Shown here: positions 33,366-44,163 of the stretch, piece after piece
Layout of the letters: every line of letters begins with the position of its first letter
Position numbering within the stretch: position 1 is the first letter of the stretch
Assembly (NCBI RefSeq): GCF_905171775.1
Contig: NC_053501.1
Span: forward strand, 17,897,754 to 17,961,753
DNA: 64,000 nucleotides
Reading direction: 5' to 3'
Source of the DNA: Rana temporaria
Lineage: Eukaryota > Chordata > Amphibia > Anura > Ranidae
Notes under the pieces: generated by a model
Told to the model about the DNA's origin: nothing
Seen by the model: the letters and a program-made list of their open reading frames with translations, nothing else
The model's database searches: none
Position numbers and translations under genes: made by a program

Positions 33366-33498
33366 GGGGCACAGATGGGAGTGATGGAAGGAGATTTTGC
33401 TCTCTGTATAAGCTTATATCATGGCTATGAGCTTTTATTACAGATGGGAACACGTTCTTTATACTACTATCTACGTTCAATAATGGACGGGTCCAAAG
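33366..33498 (+). CDS. FANCM: FANCM internal exon B
   Basis: 133 bp, starting in phase 0 and ending after the first base of a codon. Flanked by TAATGCAG and AAAG|GTAAGA. The product GAQMGVMEGDFALCISLYHG continues to YELLLQMGTRSLYYYL and SIMDGSK. It matches the FANCM helical insert, including the conserved SLYHGYELL stretch. It joins exon A (..PNIV|GAQ..) and exon C (K-G-M-S) without a stop. The following intron is only 195 bp. Confidence 0.96.
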
Positions 33499-33693
33499 GT
33501 AAGATGCTTTAAGGCAGGATTTGATAAATTTGCTTGGAATCTAGAAGCCAGCTAAAAAAGTTATGAGCCAGAAAACACGCCCGTCCCGCCGAGCACGCGT
33601 GCAGAATAGAATAGCGCCTGCATATGTAAACGGTCTTTAAACCACACATGTGAGGTTTTGCCGTGATTAACATTGTTACTCTTTCTTTGTCAG

Positions 33694-33783
33694 GTATGTC
33701 CCGAGCACGAAGTGACCTTGGTCGAAATGCTGACTTTATGAATCTTTACCAGCGCCTGGAACCTATGTTCTCTGCTTCTAGTG
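33694..33783 (+). CDS. FANCM: FANCM internal exon C
   Basis: 90 bp between CTTTGTCAG and AGTG|GTAAGA. The first two bases complete a Gly codon from exon B, then MSRARSDLGRNADFMNLYQR and LEPMFSASS. The LGRNxDFMxLY block is conserved in vertebrate FANCM. It ends one base into the next codon. The human protein has a somewhat longer linker after this point, so this poorly conserved segment is shorter here. Confidence 0.95.
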
Positions 33784-33975
33784 GTAAGAGACACCCCCTG
33801 AAAGTACAGACCTCTCTTTGGGTCAGAGATGCGCAGGGTTTGACTGTAGTCAATTGAGCTACTTGTGTCACCAGCTAAGATTTGCCTTCCAATATATTAT
33901 TTTGGATAATACACATAAAGGGTGCTATGTCAGGGGTGGGAGGGAGCCCTCTGCCTGGGACACAGACATTAATAG
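33784..33975. other. Intron start, no feature
   Basis: Short intronic stretch after exon C with nothing recognised. Confidence 0.4.
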
Positions 33976-34506
33976 AGTGTAGGGCTGGGGAAAAAATTGA
34001 TTTGAATCGAGTTGGGAGGTCAAATCGTTTTTTTTTTTTCACAGGACTAGGCCGAAGCCGCGGCCTTGCCTAAAAAAAATTATCCTGCCCACAGCTTGCT
34101 GTGATCCTGGGAAAAGACCACGAGGCTGGATGCCACGGACTAGGCCGAAGCCGCTGCCTTTTCCCAGGAACGCGGCGAGCTACCGGCAGGATTTTTTAGG
34201 CGAGGCCACGGCTTCGGCCTAGTCCGCGGCCTTTTCCCAGGAATGCGGCGAGCTACTGGCAGGATTTTTTAGGCAAGGCCACGGCTTCAGCCTGGTCCTC
34301 CGCCTTTTCTCAGGATCCCGGTGGACCAGGCCTTGCCGAAAAACTCCTTCCCGCAGCTTCTTAGGACCAGCGCGGTGTCCATCCCAAAAAAATCTGGGAT
34401 TAAAAAAAAAAAAAAAATCTATTTTTTTAAACTTCGCGAATCAAGTTTTTTTTTTTTTTTTTTTAATCCCAGATTTTTTGGGGGCCAAAATCGCCCAGCT
34501 CTAATA
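33976..34506. repeat. Inverted-terminus element with internal tandem blocks
   Basis: The left end GGGCTGGGGAAAAAATTGAT pairs with the right end CCAAAATCGCCCAGCTCTA. Inside, blocks such as GGCCGAAGCCGCGGCC and CCACGGCTTCGGCCTAGTCC alternate in both orientations. Two long A/T runs near 34394 and 34446 are also inverted. The target duplication is not clear. Confidence 0.6.
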
Positions 34507-34951
34507 GTTATAAGATTTTTGTTGGATCCTAAATGTCTATGCCCTCAATAAGTAACACAAATCTTTGAGACAGATAGTAAGGAGAAATTTCATTAGGGAC
34601 ATTCACAGCTCAGTAAAAAAAAAAAAAACAAGGCCCGGCCATACAAAGCAAATTTCATTACTGCAACCATAGGTAAGCCATCCCCGCCGGGAGAAGACAG
34701 TGATCATTGCTAGAGGCTATAACGGCCATTAGCGATAGTCTTAAGAGAAAGCGGCAGGCAGGCCCATTATATTGATGAGCAAGAAATGTTTGGCACCTCC
34801 TCCACATTTCTGTTTGCCAGTGAGGCTAGTTATCATAGTAATGGGCTAGTAGGAATGTGTGAGGGTGGTGTTGCTTAGTGCCAAGCCCAGGCCACTACTA
34901 GGATTGGCCTGAGCTTCATACCCACATTGCCCACAGTGATGGTCTCTTTTA

Positions 34952-35540
34952 GGGTTGGACCAATACTAGTATCAATGACCATACCGAGCATTTGTACAAG
35001 CACTTGTACTCGTGCAAATCCTACGATGCTTAATCCAATACCTGGGCAGCCTCACAGGTGATCGGTGCGGCCGGTGGGGGATGCTACAAGCACCAATCTC
35101 CCTGTATAGGTTTTATTGAAGCAGCCGACAGCTGCTTCTCCTCCTCTCCCTCCCATGGCTTTCAGCTGCTTTATTGAAAGCCATACCGGGAGATCGGTGC
35201 TTGTTACTGCCCCCACTGCCACACTGATCACCCCCGACTGTCCCCCGTGTTGTCCTCTGGCCCCTCTCTGTGTCCTCCACAGGTCCTGATCTGTCATTTA
35301 CTGGCTTCTTCATTTTCTGAATGCAAAGAATCAGTGATCACTGACTCTGTGCATTCATAACTGAGCTTCATAAACTGTGTTTACTATGCTTCAGTTTATG
35401 AATGAACAGGAGTCGCTGTTTCCAATCCATTCATCTTCAGTGCAGCTGAGGCTGCAGAGAAAGGGAGTGGGCAATCTGTGTCGTCAGTCCCTTTCCATGT
35501 CTCAAAGGGGAGATGCCGGGTCTGTCTAGACCCTTAATTT
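34952..35540. repeat. hAT-like left end plus a duplicated segment
   Basis: The left end TAGGGTTGGACCAATACTAG resembles the hAT-like element at 11025. The segment 35335-35535 (CATAAACTGTGTTTAC, CAGTTTATGAATGAACAGGA, CAAAGGGGAGATG) recurs at 40340-40500 inside a Tc1-like copy. Confidence 0.6.
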
Positions 35541-36066
35541 CTCACCAAAGTCCCCCCAACAGGGCTGATAAAGAATAATAACAATAAAAAACTAATAAAT
35601 ATTTAAAAGTTAACTTGTAAAGAAATACAAATAAAACACTGGCACCGTCCACACAAACTTTTAAACTTGCCACCTCAAGGGTTTTGCACAGAGTGGTCCC
35701 AATCATCCTCTTCTGGGGTCTCAACGGTGCCCCCTTAGAGACCCGCATTCCAAGGGGGCACCTGTGCGGGCACGCTCCCGAGTCCTGCTGCTGCAACCTA
35801 TTGACACAGACCGCAGGACTCTGCCCTGCCCCCTGGCTCCCATGTCACTGGATTTGATTGACGGCAGCGGGAGCCAACAACTGCTGCTGCTATCAATCTA
35901 TCCAATGTGGACCCGAGACACCAGCTGGAGCTGCTGGGCTCATTCTCGTCGCTGGAAAGATCTGGTTCAGGTAAGTAAAATGGGGGCTCTGGGGGGCTGC
36001 TGCACTACAGAAGGTTTTTTACCTTTTGATGCATTAGGGTGAAAAACCTTGAGAGTTTACAACCCC
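35541..36066. repeat. Dispersed repeat family S
   Basis: The CAGAGTGGTCCCAATCATCC and TCTTCTGGGGTC blocks, plus a GATTTGATTGACGGCAGC block, also occur at 37308-37791 and 59480-59700. It ends TTACAACCCCCTTT. No coding potential. Confidence 0.6.
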
Positions 36067-36072
36067 CTTTAA

Positions 36073-36589
36073 AGGGGTGGTTCACCCTAAAAACTACTTT
36101 TTTTTATTACACTAGCCCCCCACATTACAATACGATTAAGGCTATATTTTTTTTGATGCTGTACATACCTTTGTACAGCATATTCACCCGTGGCTTCCGG
36201 CTTGCGAGTCCCGCGGGAGTGGGCGTTCCTAACATGTCTGTGATTGACGTTTTGACCAAAAACGAGCTCCCCCCGTCGCGTAAGCCGCGTCACGATTGGC
36301 GAAAGGAGCCGAACGTCGATGCGCAGTATAGCGCCGACTCGCCGTTCGGCTCCTTTCGCCAACCGTGACGCGGCTTACGCGACGGGGGAAGCTCGTTTTT
36401 GGTCAAAAAGTCAATCACAGACATGTTAGGAACGCCCACTCCCGCGGGACTCGCAAGCCGGAAGCCACGGGTGAATATGCTGTACAAAGGTATGTACAGC
36501 ATCAAAAAAAAAATAATGGCCTTAATCGTATTGTAATGTGGGGGGCCAGTGTAATAAAAAAAAAGTAGTTTTTAGGGTGAACCACCCCT
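36073..36589. mobile_element. TTAA palindromic element, near-perfect 517-bp foldback
   Basis: Flanked by TTAA at 36069-36072 and 36590-36593. The left arm begins AGGGGTGGTTCACCCTAAAA and the right arm ends with its exact complement. The arms stay complementary through GCTGTACATACCTTTGTACA, GGCTTCCGGCTTGCGAG, GTTTTGACCAAAAACGAGC and GCGAAAGGAGCCGAACG, meeting near 36330 with a very short loop. It lies in a FANCM intron. No coding capacity. Confidence 0.92.
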
Positions 36590-36593
36590 TTAA

Positions 36594-37303
36594 GTAAATG
36601 GATCCTGCACTGCTACTGGAAGCACAAATGTAGGTACCATGCACAAAAGGCAAACTTCAAACTGGTAAGTGGTAAATAAACCCAATATATTGTCATGGGT
36701 TGCAGTAAATGGCAGTATGCACATACATAAGTAAAGGGTTGGGTCAGTCACAGTTCACTGGACAATATGTAATAGGCTATAGCAGCATGGAACAGAGCCG
36801 GTGCCAAAAAGGTTGGAGATGGCTGATATAGAGTAATGCATATTCCGGAACAATGATTTAGGGATGTTGTCATTACTTCTGATTGAAAGGTATTTTCTCA
36901 CCTATTGTGACGTTAGAACAGTAAATCTCTGCATAGTTTCCTCTTCCCATCTCTATATTCTAGGTGCTGCAGAAAGTAAATGCTTTCCAGACCCTATAAT
37001 TTGTGTATTTCATGTGTGCTTGAAAATAAGGTCCATTTTGTCTCCATTAAGGTTGTATGAAAATAGGAAGGAGACCATAAGAGACCACTTCACACTGATT
37101 AACCATTATACTAAAAATGTTATTCTTCAGAATACCTTTTCTGCTGCTTTCCTTGCAATTTTTTGTCTACACTGCTTATGTAGCATTTTAAAAGGTTCTC
37201 CAGTGGCTAATTATTCTTTTCTTTTCATATAGAAAAACAGTTTTGCTTGCTGCTGTGCAGTTGATGTAGCACATAAATAAAAAGTTTCATCCATTTCGTT
37301 GTG
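36594..37303. other. FANCM intron, no feature recognised
   Basis: A + frame of 122 codons (36864-37232) has no recognisable motif and no exon-like borders. Confidence 0.4.
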
Positions 37304-37307
37304 TTAA

Positions 37308-37791
37308 AGAGGTTGTGTAGTTCATGTTTTTTTACCTTAATGCATCCTATGCATTAAGGTAAAAAAACACCTGGCAATCACCGGCCCCACAGCCCCCCCC
37401 CCCCCCCCCCCCCATGTTACTAGCCTGAGCCAGTTCACCTGCTTGGCGCATCCCCAGCGTCCTCTTTTCCACGGAGTCCTGGTGTTGATTGGATAGATTG
37501 ATAGCAGCGCAGCCATTGGCTGCTGCTGTCAATCAAATCCAATGACGCCGGGGGCAGGGCTGTGTCATACACTTGGCGTCTACGGACGCCATGTGTATGA
37601 CACGGGAGCGCGCCCGCAAGGTAACCCCTTCGGGAGAGCTCTTCTCCAAGGGGGTTATCTAATGCAGGGAGGAGCCGCAAGACCCACCCCAGAAGAGGCT
37701 GTTCGGGGCCACACTGTGCAAAACTAACCGCACAGTTGAGGTAAGTATGACATGTTTGTTATTAAAAAATAATGAAAGCTTTAGTATCCCT
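37308..37791. repeat. TTAA-flanked repeat, family S
   Basis: Flanked by TTAA at 37304-37307 and 37792-37795. Contains a hairpin CCTTAATGCATCCTATGCATTAAGG, a C(20) run near 37387, a GTGTCATACACTTGGCGTC palindrome and a GGTAACCCCTTCGGGAGAGC block. Confidence 0.7.
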
Positions 37792-37976
37792 TTAATGATT
37801 ATCAAGAAACTACACGTACCAGTGTAAGCTGACTTCATAGGTTTCAAATCTCCGTCATACAGCGGATCTAACATTCTGATAGTTCTGTGTTTAGATTGAG
37901 TCGTATGCATTACTTGTTGTACATAATGTTTGGTCATAGCTAATGTGTGTGTTGTGTTTTTTTTTTTTTTTTCTAG

Positions 37977-38072
37977 ATCTTAATGATGTAAAGCCATTTA
38001 TCTACAGCCACCCAAAGTTGAAGAAACTGGAGGAAGTTGTCATACAGCATTTTAATTCCTGGAGTAAGAAGG
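37977..38072 (+). CDS. FANCM: FANCM internal exon D
   Basis: 96 bp after a long pyrimidine tract (TTTTTTTTTTCTAG) and before AAGG|GTAGGT. It completes an Asp codon from exon C and reads LNDVKPFIYSHPKLKKLEEV then VIQHFNSWSKK. The YSHPKLKKLEEVV block is a hallmark of FANCM at the start of the second helicase lobe. It ends one base into a Gly codon shared with exon E. The next intron is 13 kb long and full of mobile elements. Confidence 0.97.
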
Positions 38073-38164
38073 GTAGGTTTCCAATACCCCACAAAATTGC
38101 TTTTGGAGTTTTTACCATCATTGAGATGTTTGTGCATAAAGATGAACAGAGATGAACTCCAGGG

Positions 38165-38200
<36 letters not shown>

Positions 38201-38236
38201 TTCTATGTATGTGTGTGTATATATACATATACATAC
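38165..38236. repeat. (GT)n/(AT)n microsatellite
   Basis: (GT) run followed by TATGTATG and ATATACATATACATA steps, directly next to the Tc1-like end at 38234. Confidence 0.9.
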
Positions 38237-39275
38237 AGCGGGTATATTAAGTATTGAACACGCCGCCATTTTTCTAGGTAAGTATATTGGTAAAGGTGCT
38301 ATTGACATTACATGTTCACCACACGTCGGTAACAACCCATGCAATCCATACATATAAAGAAACCAAAACAAATAAGTTCAGAAATTAAGTTCTATGTCAT
38401 AAAATGGAATGGCACAGGGGAAAAGTATTGAACACTCTTAACTGAAATGTATTTAATACTTGGTACAAAATCCTTTGTTTGTAATGACAGCTTTGAGGCC
38501 GTGTACACACGATCAGTCCAAACTGATGAAAACGGACTGAAGTTCAGTTTCATCGGTTAACCGATGAAACTGACTGATGGTCTGATGTACCTACACACCA
38601 TCGGTTCAAAAACCGATCGAGTCCAACGCGGTGACGTAAAACACAACGACGTGCAGAGAAAAATTAAGTTGAATGCTTCCAAGCATGAGTCGACTTGATT
38701 CTGAACATGCGTGGGTTTGGAACCGATGCTTTTGCGTACTAACCATCGGTTTTGACCTATCGGTCAGGCGTCCATCGGTCCAATTTTAAAGCAAGTTCTC
38801 TGTTTCTGGACCGAAGGACAACAGACCGATGGGGCCTACACACGGTCGGTTTGGACCGATGAAACTGAACTTCAGTCCGTTTTCATCAGTTTGGACTGAT
38901 CGTGTGTACAGGGCCTAAGACGCAGGCTCCTGTAAGGAGAAACTAGGCGCATGCGTTGCTCAGGTGTGATTTTGGCCCATTCTTCCACACCGTCTTCAAA
39001 TCTTGAAGGTTCCGTGGCCCTCTTCTATGAACTCTGATCTTTTAGTTCTTTCCATAGATTTTCTATTGGATTAAAGTCAGGTGATTGGCTGGGCCATTCT
39101 AGCCGCTTTATTTTCTTTCTTTGAAACCAATTGAGAGTTTCCTGGGCTTTGTGTTTTGGGATTATTGTCTTGCTGAAATGTCCACCCTTGTTTCATCTTC
39201 ATCATTTTATCAAGAACGTCTTGGTACGTTTTTTCCATTCATCCTTCAATGATAAGTTTGCCAGTAAATATAAAA
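38234..39275 (-). mobile_element. Tc1-like transposon copy, antisense, truncated, with nested MITE
   Basis: Starts at TACAGCGGGTATATTAAGTA. It contains, in antisense, GGCCCATTCTTCCACACC, TTCTATTGGATTAAAGTCAG, GGCTGGGCCATTCTAG and TGTCTTGCTGAAATGTCC, which is the complement of a Tc1-type transposase region. A PIF-like MITE interrupts it at 38497-38915. The 3' part of the gene is missing where it meets the next Tc1 copy. Confidence 0.8.
38497..38915. mobile_element. PIF-like palindromic MITE nested in Tc1
   Basis: Ends GGCCGTGTACACACGATC and GATCGTGTGTACAGGGCC, flanked by TGA (38494-38496) and TAA (38916-38918), one mismatch in a 3-bp duplication. Nearly identical in layout to 19504-19922. The Tc1 sequence reads on across it (GACAGCTT ... 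GACGCAGGCTCC). Confidence 0.88.
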
Positions 39276-39493
39276 AAACTAAAATAAATGGGTTGCATAA
39301 GTGTGCACACCCTCTTATAACTGGGGATGTAGCAGTGTTCAGAATCACGCAATCGCATTCAAACTCATGTTTAATAAGAGTCAGTACACAACTTCTATCG
39401 TTTTAAAGTGCCTCTGATTAACCCCAAATAAAGGTCAGCTGTTATAGTAGGTCTTTCCTGACATTTTCTTAGTCGCATCCTACAGCAAAAGCC

Positions 39494-40680
39494 ATGGTCC
39501 GCAGAGAGCTTCCAAAGCATCACAGGGATCTCATTGTTAAAAAGATTTAGTCAGGAGAAGGGTACAAAAGAATTTCCAAGGCATTTGATATACCATGGAA
39601 CACAGTGAAGACAGTCATCAAGTGGAAAAAATATGACACAACAGTGACATTACCAAGAACTGCACTTCCCTCCAAAATTGATAAAAAGACGAGAAGAATA
39701 CTGGTCAGGGAGGCTGCCAAGAGGTCTACAGAAACATTAAAGACGCTGCAGAAATATCTGGCAAGTACTAGCTGTGTGGTACATGTGACAACAATCTCCC
39801 GTATTCTTCATATGTCTGGGCTATGGGGTAGAGTGGCAAGACGGAAGACTTTTCTTACTATGTAAAACATCCAAGCCCGGCTAAATGTTGCAACAACACA
39901 TCTGAAGTCTGAAGAAAAATGTGTTCTGGTCTGATGAAACCAGGGCTGAACTTTTTGGCCATAATTCCAAAAGTTATGTTTGGCGCAAAAATGCTGCACA
40001 TGACCAAAGGGACACCATACCCACCATGAAGCATGGTGGTGGCAGCATCATGCTTTAGGACTGTCCCTATTCAGCTGGAACAGGGACCTAAGTCAGGGTA
40101 GAGGGAATTATAAACCGTTCCTAATACCAGTCAATATTGGCACAAAACCTTCAGGCTTCTGCTAGAAAGCTGAACATGAAGAGGAACTTCATCTTTCAGC
40201 ATGACAACTACCCAAAGCATACATCCAAATCAACAAAGGAATGGATTCACCAGAAATGTATTCGTTTTGTAATGGCCCAGCTAGAGCCCAGACCTGAATC
40301 CCTGATTAATGACTCTGTTAATTTTTTTTTTTTTTTTTTACTGTCGCTGAGCATTGTAAACTGTGTTTACGATGTTTCAGTTTATGAATGAACAGGAGCC
40401 ACTGTCTCATGTCCATTCATCTTCAGTGTAGCTGAAGCTGCAGGGAAAGGGACTGGGGAATCCTCAGTCCCTTTCCCTGTCTCAAAGGGGAGATGTCAGG
40501 GGTCTAACCTGTCCTAAACCCCATTGAGCATTTGTGGGGCATCCTCAAACGGAAGGTGCAGGAGGGCAAGGTCTCCAACATCCACCAGCTCTGTGATGTC
40601 ATCATGGAAGAGGACTCCAGTGGGAACCTGTGAAGCTCTGGTGAACTCCATGCCCTAGAGGGTTAAGGCAGTGCTGGGAA
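39494..40680 (+). pseudogene. Tc1-type transposase pseudogene
   Basis: Starts ATGGTCCGCAGAGAGCTTCC and translates to the Tc1 helix-turn-helix region (MVRRELPKHHRDLIVKKI, then a stop). It continues with a DNA-binding segment (GYKRISKAFDIPWNTVKTV) and ISRILHMSGLWGRVARRKTF, followed by another stop. The catalytic part is recognisable (SDETRAELFGHNSKSYVW-like around 39930, GGGSIML near 40030, FQHDNYPKHTSK near 40195). The final DLNPIEHLWG-type motif is split by an insertion at 40318-40506 (right part PIEHLWGILKRKV at about 40523). Several stops and frame breaks make it inactive. Confidence 0.85.
40318..40506. repeat. Insertion inside the Tc1 transposase
   Basis: The block from a T-run through CAGTTTATGAATGAACAGGA to CAAAGGGGAGATG is not part of Tc1. 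It matches 35335-35535. Its exact borders are uncertain by about 15 bases. Confidence 0.7.
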
Positions 40681-40771
40681 AATAATGGTGGTCACACAAA
40701 ATATTGACACTTTGGGTCCAATTTGAACATTTTCACTTAGGGGTGTACTCACTTTTGTTGCCAGCGATTAA

Positions 40772-41183
40772 GACCTCATGTACACTGCTGCTGGTAAACG
40801 GATGGACGTTAAGGAGCAGTTTGGCATTTTTTTCAGCTGCCCCTGAGTGCTCCTTTGTTATCTTATCAGTACATGTACAGTTGAGAAGCCTTTTCTGGAA
40901 CGCAAAAAAATACATTCAGGACGGATGTTCAGAGGCATTTGAAACGCCAAATGCCTGTAACAGCTTGTAAACTCGGTAACACGCATTTAGCAGCGTTTTG
41001 TTTACAGACATTTAACATTTTAACAAAAAAAAAGTTTTTTTTTTTTTACAAACGCCTCTTAGATGCAAACGTGGCTGAACGCGACATGTAAACGCAGCTA
41101 AATGGACGTTTTAGACGCCAGTTTCTAGACGTCAAGTTAAATCGTTCAGGAGCGATTAAGCAACATTCCGTGTACATGAAGCC
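40772..41183. mobile_element. PIF-like palindromic MITE nested in Tc1
   Basis: Ends GACCTCATGTACACTGC and GTGTACATGAAGCC are inverted, flanked by TAA (40769-40771) and TTA (41184-41186), a TWA-type target. Internal words such as AACGCCTC and GACGTT occur in both orientations. Confidence 0.8.
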
Positions 41184-41194
41184 TTAGACATTAA

Positions 41195-41662
41195 AGGGGA
41201 GTTCCACCCACAATTTCACTTTTTAAATATAAATACCCCTGTAATACACAAGCTTAATGTATTCTAGTAAAGTTAGTCTGTAAACTAAGGTCCGTTTTGT
41301 TAGGTTGTTACAGCATTTAGATAGTTTATAATCTAGAAATAGACCATGGCCATCTTACGTGTGGGCATCATGAAGCCAGACTGTATGACTTCCTGGATTT
41401 CAGCTTTGCATATCTCGCACATGCTCAGTGCACAAGCAATGTAATAGGTTTCAGTCAGGTTTGCAAGGACTACTGGGAAACATGATGCCTATCCCAGAAA
41501 CCCTTGCAAATAGCCTAGGCAAATAAGGAGGAGGAAGTAATGAAGGACTACAAAATAAAAGTATTTACAAGCAACAAATTAAATAAAAATTGTCCATTCT
41601 GAACACTATGAGATTAGAGCATGCAGCACAGACAAACATAAAAAAATGGGTGGAACTCCACT
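41195..41662. mobile_element. TTAA element nested in Tc1
   Basis: Ends AGGGGAGTTCCACCCAC and GGGTGGAACTCCACT, flanked by TTAA at 41191-41194 and 41663-41666. The Tc1 sequence on both sides joins at a single TTAA. No coding capacity. Confidence 0.88.
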
Positions 41663-41842
41663 TTAATGGTTGTGTGTTGAGTTATTTTGAGGGGACAGTA
41701 AATTTACACTGTTATACAAGCTGTACACTCACTACTTTACATTTTTATCAAAGTGTAATTTCTTCAGTGTTGTGACATGAAAAGATAGAAGAAAATATTT
41801 ACAAAAATGTGAGGGGTTTACTTACTTTTGTGAGATACTGTA

Positions 41843-42213
41843 TGTGTATCCATATGTATGTATATACCGTAATCTTAAATGGGTTGTTTTAATACCTAAA
41901 TCTGGCTTTATATTGGCTGCATATAGCCCCTGTACATCAGGAGTGAGCCATTAGTGAGACAGACATGACTGCCTGGCCAGTGCTATGACTCTAAATTCTA
42001 CAAGTTTTAAAAGCTTGCTGACAAAACAAATTGGGAAAAGTACATGACTACTTGAGTGTGGCGATGCTACTTCATTGTCTAGTCAGCAGGCTGCAGTTGA
42101 GTCCTTGACCAAGGTATTTTGCTTAAAGTGGAACTTTACTCCCTCAGACAACATTAACTATTTTTATTCCTTGTGCTTTTAGCCTTAGTAAATAGTAAGG
42201 TATATTGCATTGT
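41843..42213. other. FANCM intron, no feature recognised
   Basis: Nothing beyond ordinary non-coding sequence was seen. Confidence 0.4.
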
Positions 42214-42217
42214 TTAA

Positions 42218-42449
42218 CCACTTAAGCCCCGGACCATTTTTTTGCGATTTGGCACTGCGTCGCTGTAACTGACAATTGCGCTGTCCTGCGACGTGGCTCC
42301 CAAAAAAAATTGACGTCCTTTTTTTCCCCCCACAAATGGAGCTTTCTTTTGGTGATATTTGATCACCTCTGCGTTTTTTTTGCGCTATAAACAAAAATAG
42401 AGCGACAATTTTGAAAAAAACAATATTTTTTTGCTATAATAAATATCGC

Positions 42450-42450
<1 letters not shown>
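42218..42450. mobile_element. TTAA family A element, 5' part
   Basis: Begins CCACTTAAGCCCCGGACC after TTAA (42214-42217) and follows the family order to GCTATAATAAATATCGC, where it is broken by an (AT)n run. A further piece at 43008-43140 (TTTCCCTCAGTTTAGGCAG..) continues the same element after an insertion. Confidence 0.82.
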
Positions 42451-42483
<33 letters not shown>

Positions 42484-42784
42484 ATACACTGTGCCGATCC
42501 TGACCTCCCTGGGGCCCTAAGCAAAATGACATAAAATGACATGGCACATTAAAAATGAGAATCGGGGGGCGCTGACGACAGTGACATGTCACATTGAAGA
42601 TAGTTGAGAAGCGGGAGGAGGGGGTGTTCTGCTGTCGGAAATGACTCAGCCAGCGAGTTTAGAAGCGGGGTGAGGGGGCGAAAATGACTTCTCACCAGGC
42701 GGGGCCTCTAGTAATTTGGGGGGCCCTTTGCAGCTTTGTGGGGCCCTAAGCGGCTTGCATAGTGAGCCTATAGCGAGGATCGGC

Positions 42785-43005
<221 letters not shown>

Positions 43006-43007
43006 TG

Positions 43008-43140
43008 TTTTCCCTCAGTTTAGGCAGATTCATATTCTACATATTTTTGGTAAAAAACAAAACACAATAAGTGTTTGGTTTGCGCAAAAGTTATAACATC
43101 TACAAAATGAGGGATAGTTTTATGGCATTTTTATTAATAA
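43008..43140. repeat. Family A continuation fragment
   Basis: CCCTCAGTTTAGGCAG, TTTTGGTAAAAAAC and TTTGCGCAAAAGTTATA continue the family A order that breaks at 42450, so 42451-43007 appears to be an insertion plus a microsatellite. Confidence 0.7.
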
Positions 43141-43529
43141 TTTTTTTATATATAAAGCAAGAGAAAAGGATGGAAGACCAGCATTACTACAATATTATAT
43201 GTGTGTGTATGTATGTATGTATGTATATACTTACTTGCGTACATACTGTAAATACATACTAAAGAATAAACCCTATATTTTTACTTTTGCATCTCAATAA
43301 AATGTATATGTTAAAATTTAAAAAATTTAAAATGATACTGAAAATAATACTAAGGATAATACGGGAAAGAACTTATGGAAATTTTTGGGAAACTTTGTGG
43401 TCAGCAACTTTTTCACAGGAATTAATATGTTCTATTAATGGGTCTACTGACCATATAATGAGTAATATCGTTATTATGTGTGTGTATGTATATGTATATG
43501 TGTGTGTATATATATATAATGTGTATAAA

Positions 43530-44057
43530 CAGGGATCGACAAATCCCGGTCGCCATGGCGACTAGAAATAGTGTCCTGGCGACTTGGCTTGGAAGGTGGG
43601 CAACAAAAAAAAATGTTTTTTGTTTTTTTTTTGTGAGCTGGTGCCATCTGGTGGTGAGCCGTTGGTATTACAACTTATTACCACCAGATGTGAGCTGGCG
43701 CCATCTGGTGGTGGCCGTTGGTATTACAAGTTGAGCATTACAAGTTAAACAGCAATTCTAATGTAATTTTTCACTATTTTCACTGCCATCTTCTTCCCTC
43801 TAATTAGAACCCCCAAACGTTATATATATTTTTTATCCTAACACCCTAGAGAATAAAATGGTGATCGTTGCAATACTTCATAAATTCATACCCAACATGT
43901 CACGCTTCAAAATTGCATTTGAACACCGTTTACATATGCGGGCGCTGCTCACGTATGTGTTTGCTTCTGCGTGCAAGCTTATCGGGACAGGGTGCGTTTT
44001 CTGGCTCCTAACTTTTTTAGCTGGCTCCTAGATTCCAAGCAAATTTGTCAACCCCTG
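43530..44057. mobile_element. hAT-like MITE with exact 8-bp duplication
   Basis: Ends CAGGGATCGACAAATCCCGG and AAATTTGTCAACCCCTG are inverted. TGTATAAA flanks both sides (43522-43529 and 44058-44065). It includes a short tandem copy of GAGCTGGCGCCATCTGGTGG and a right half related to the 138-1212 element in reverse (AACATGTCACGCTTCAAAAT). Confidence 0.92.
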
Positions 44058-44163
44058 TGTATAAATATATACCGGTAAATAAATATCTCTATATGAGAAG
44101 AAGAATAATGGATACAATTGAATAACGTTGTAAATATAAATGAAAATAAAGGTAAAAGATATA

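Larger units (their letters stand above)
39276..41842 (+). mobile_element. Tc1-like transposon copy with three insertions
   Basis: The 5' region has GTGTGCACACCCTCTTATAA and GCCTCTGATTAACCCCAAAT. The transposase remnant lies at 39494-40680, and the 3' end is AGGGGTTTACTTACTTTTGT then GAGATACTGTA. Three separate insertions split it: 40318-40506 in the transposase, 40772-41183 and 41195-41662 downstream. Removing them leaves a continuous Tc1 order (GTTGCCAGCGAT, GACA, TGGTTGTGTGTTGAG). Confidence 0.85.

Noticed and set aside
36864..37232. 122-codon + frame in a FANCM intron
   Set aside because: No conserved motif, A/T-rich codons and no exon borders; not part of the FANCM family sequence.
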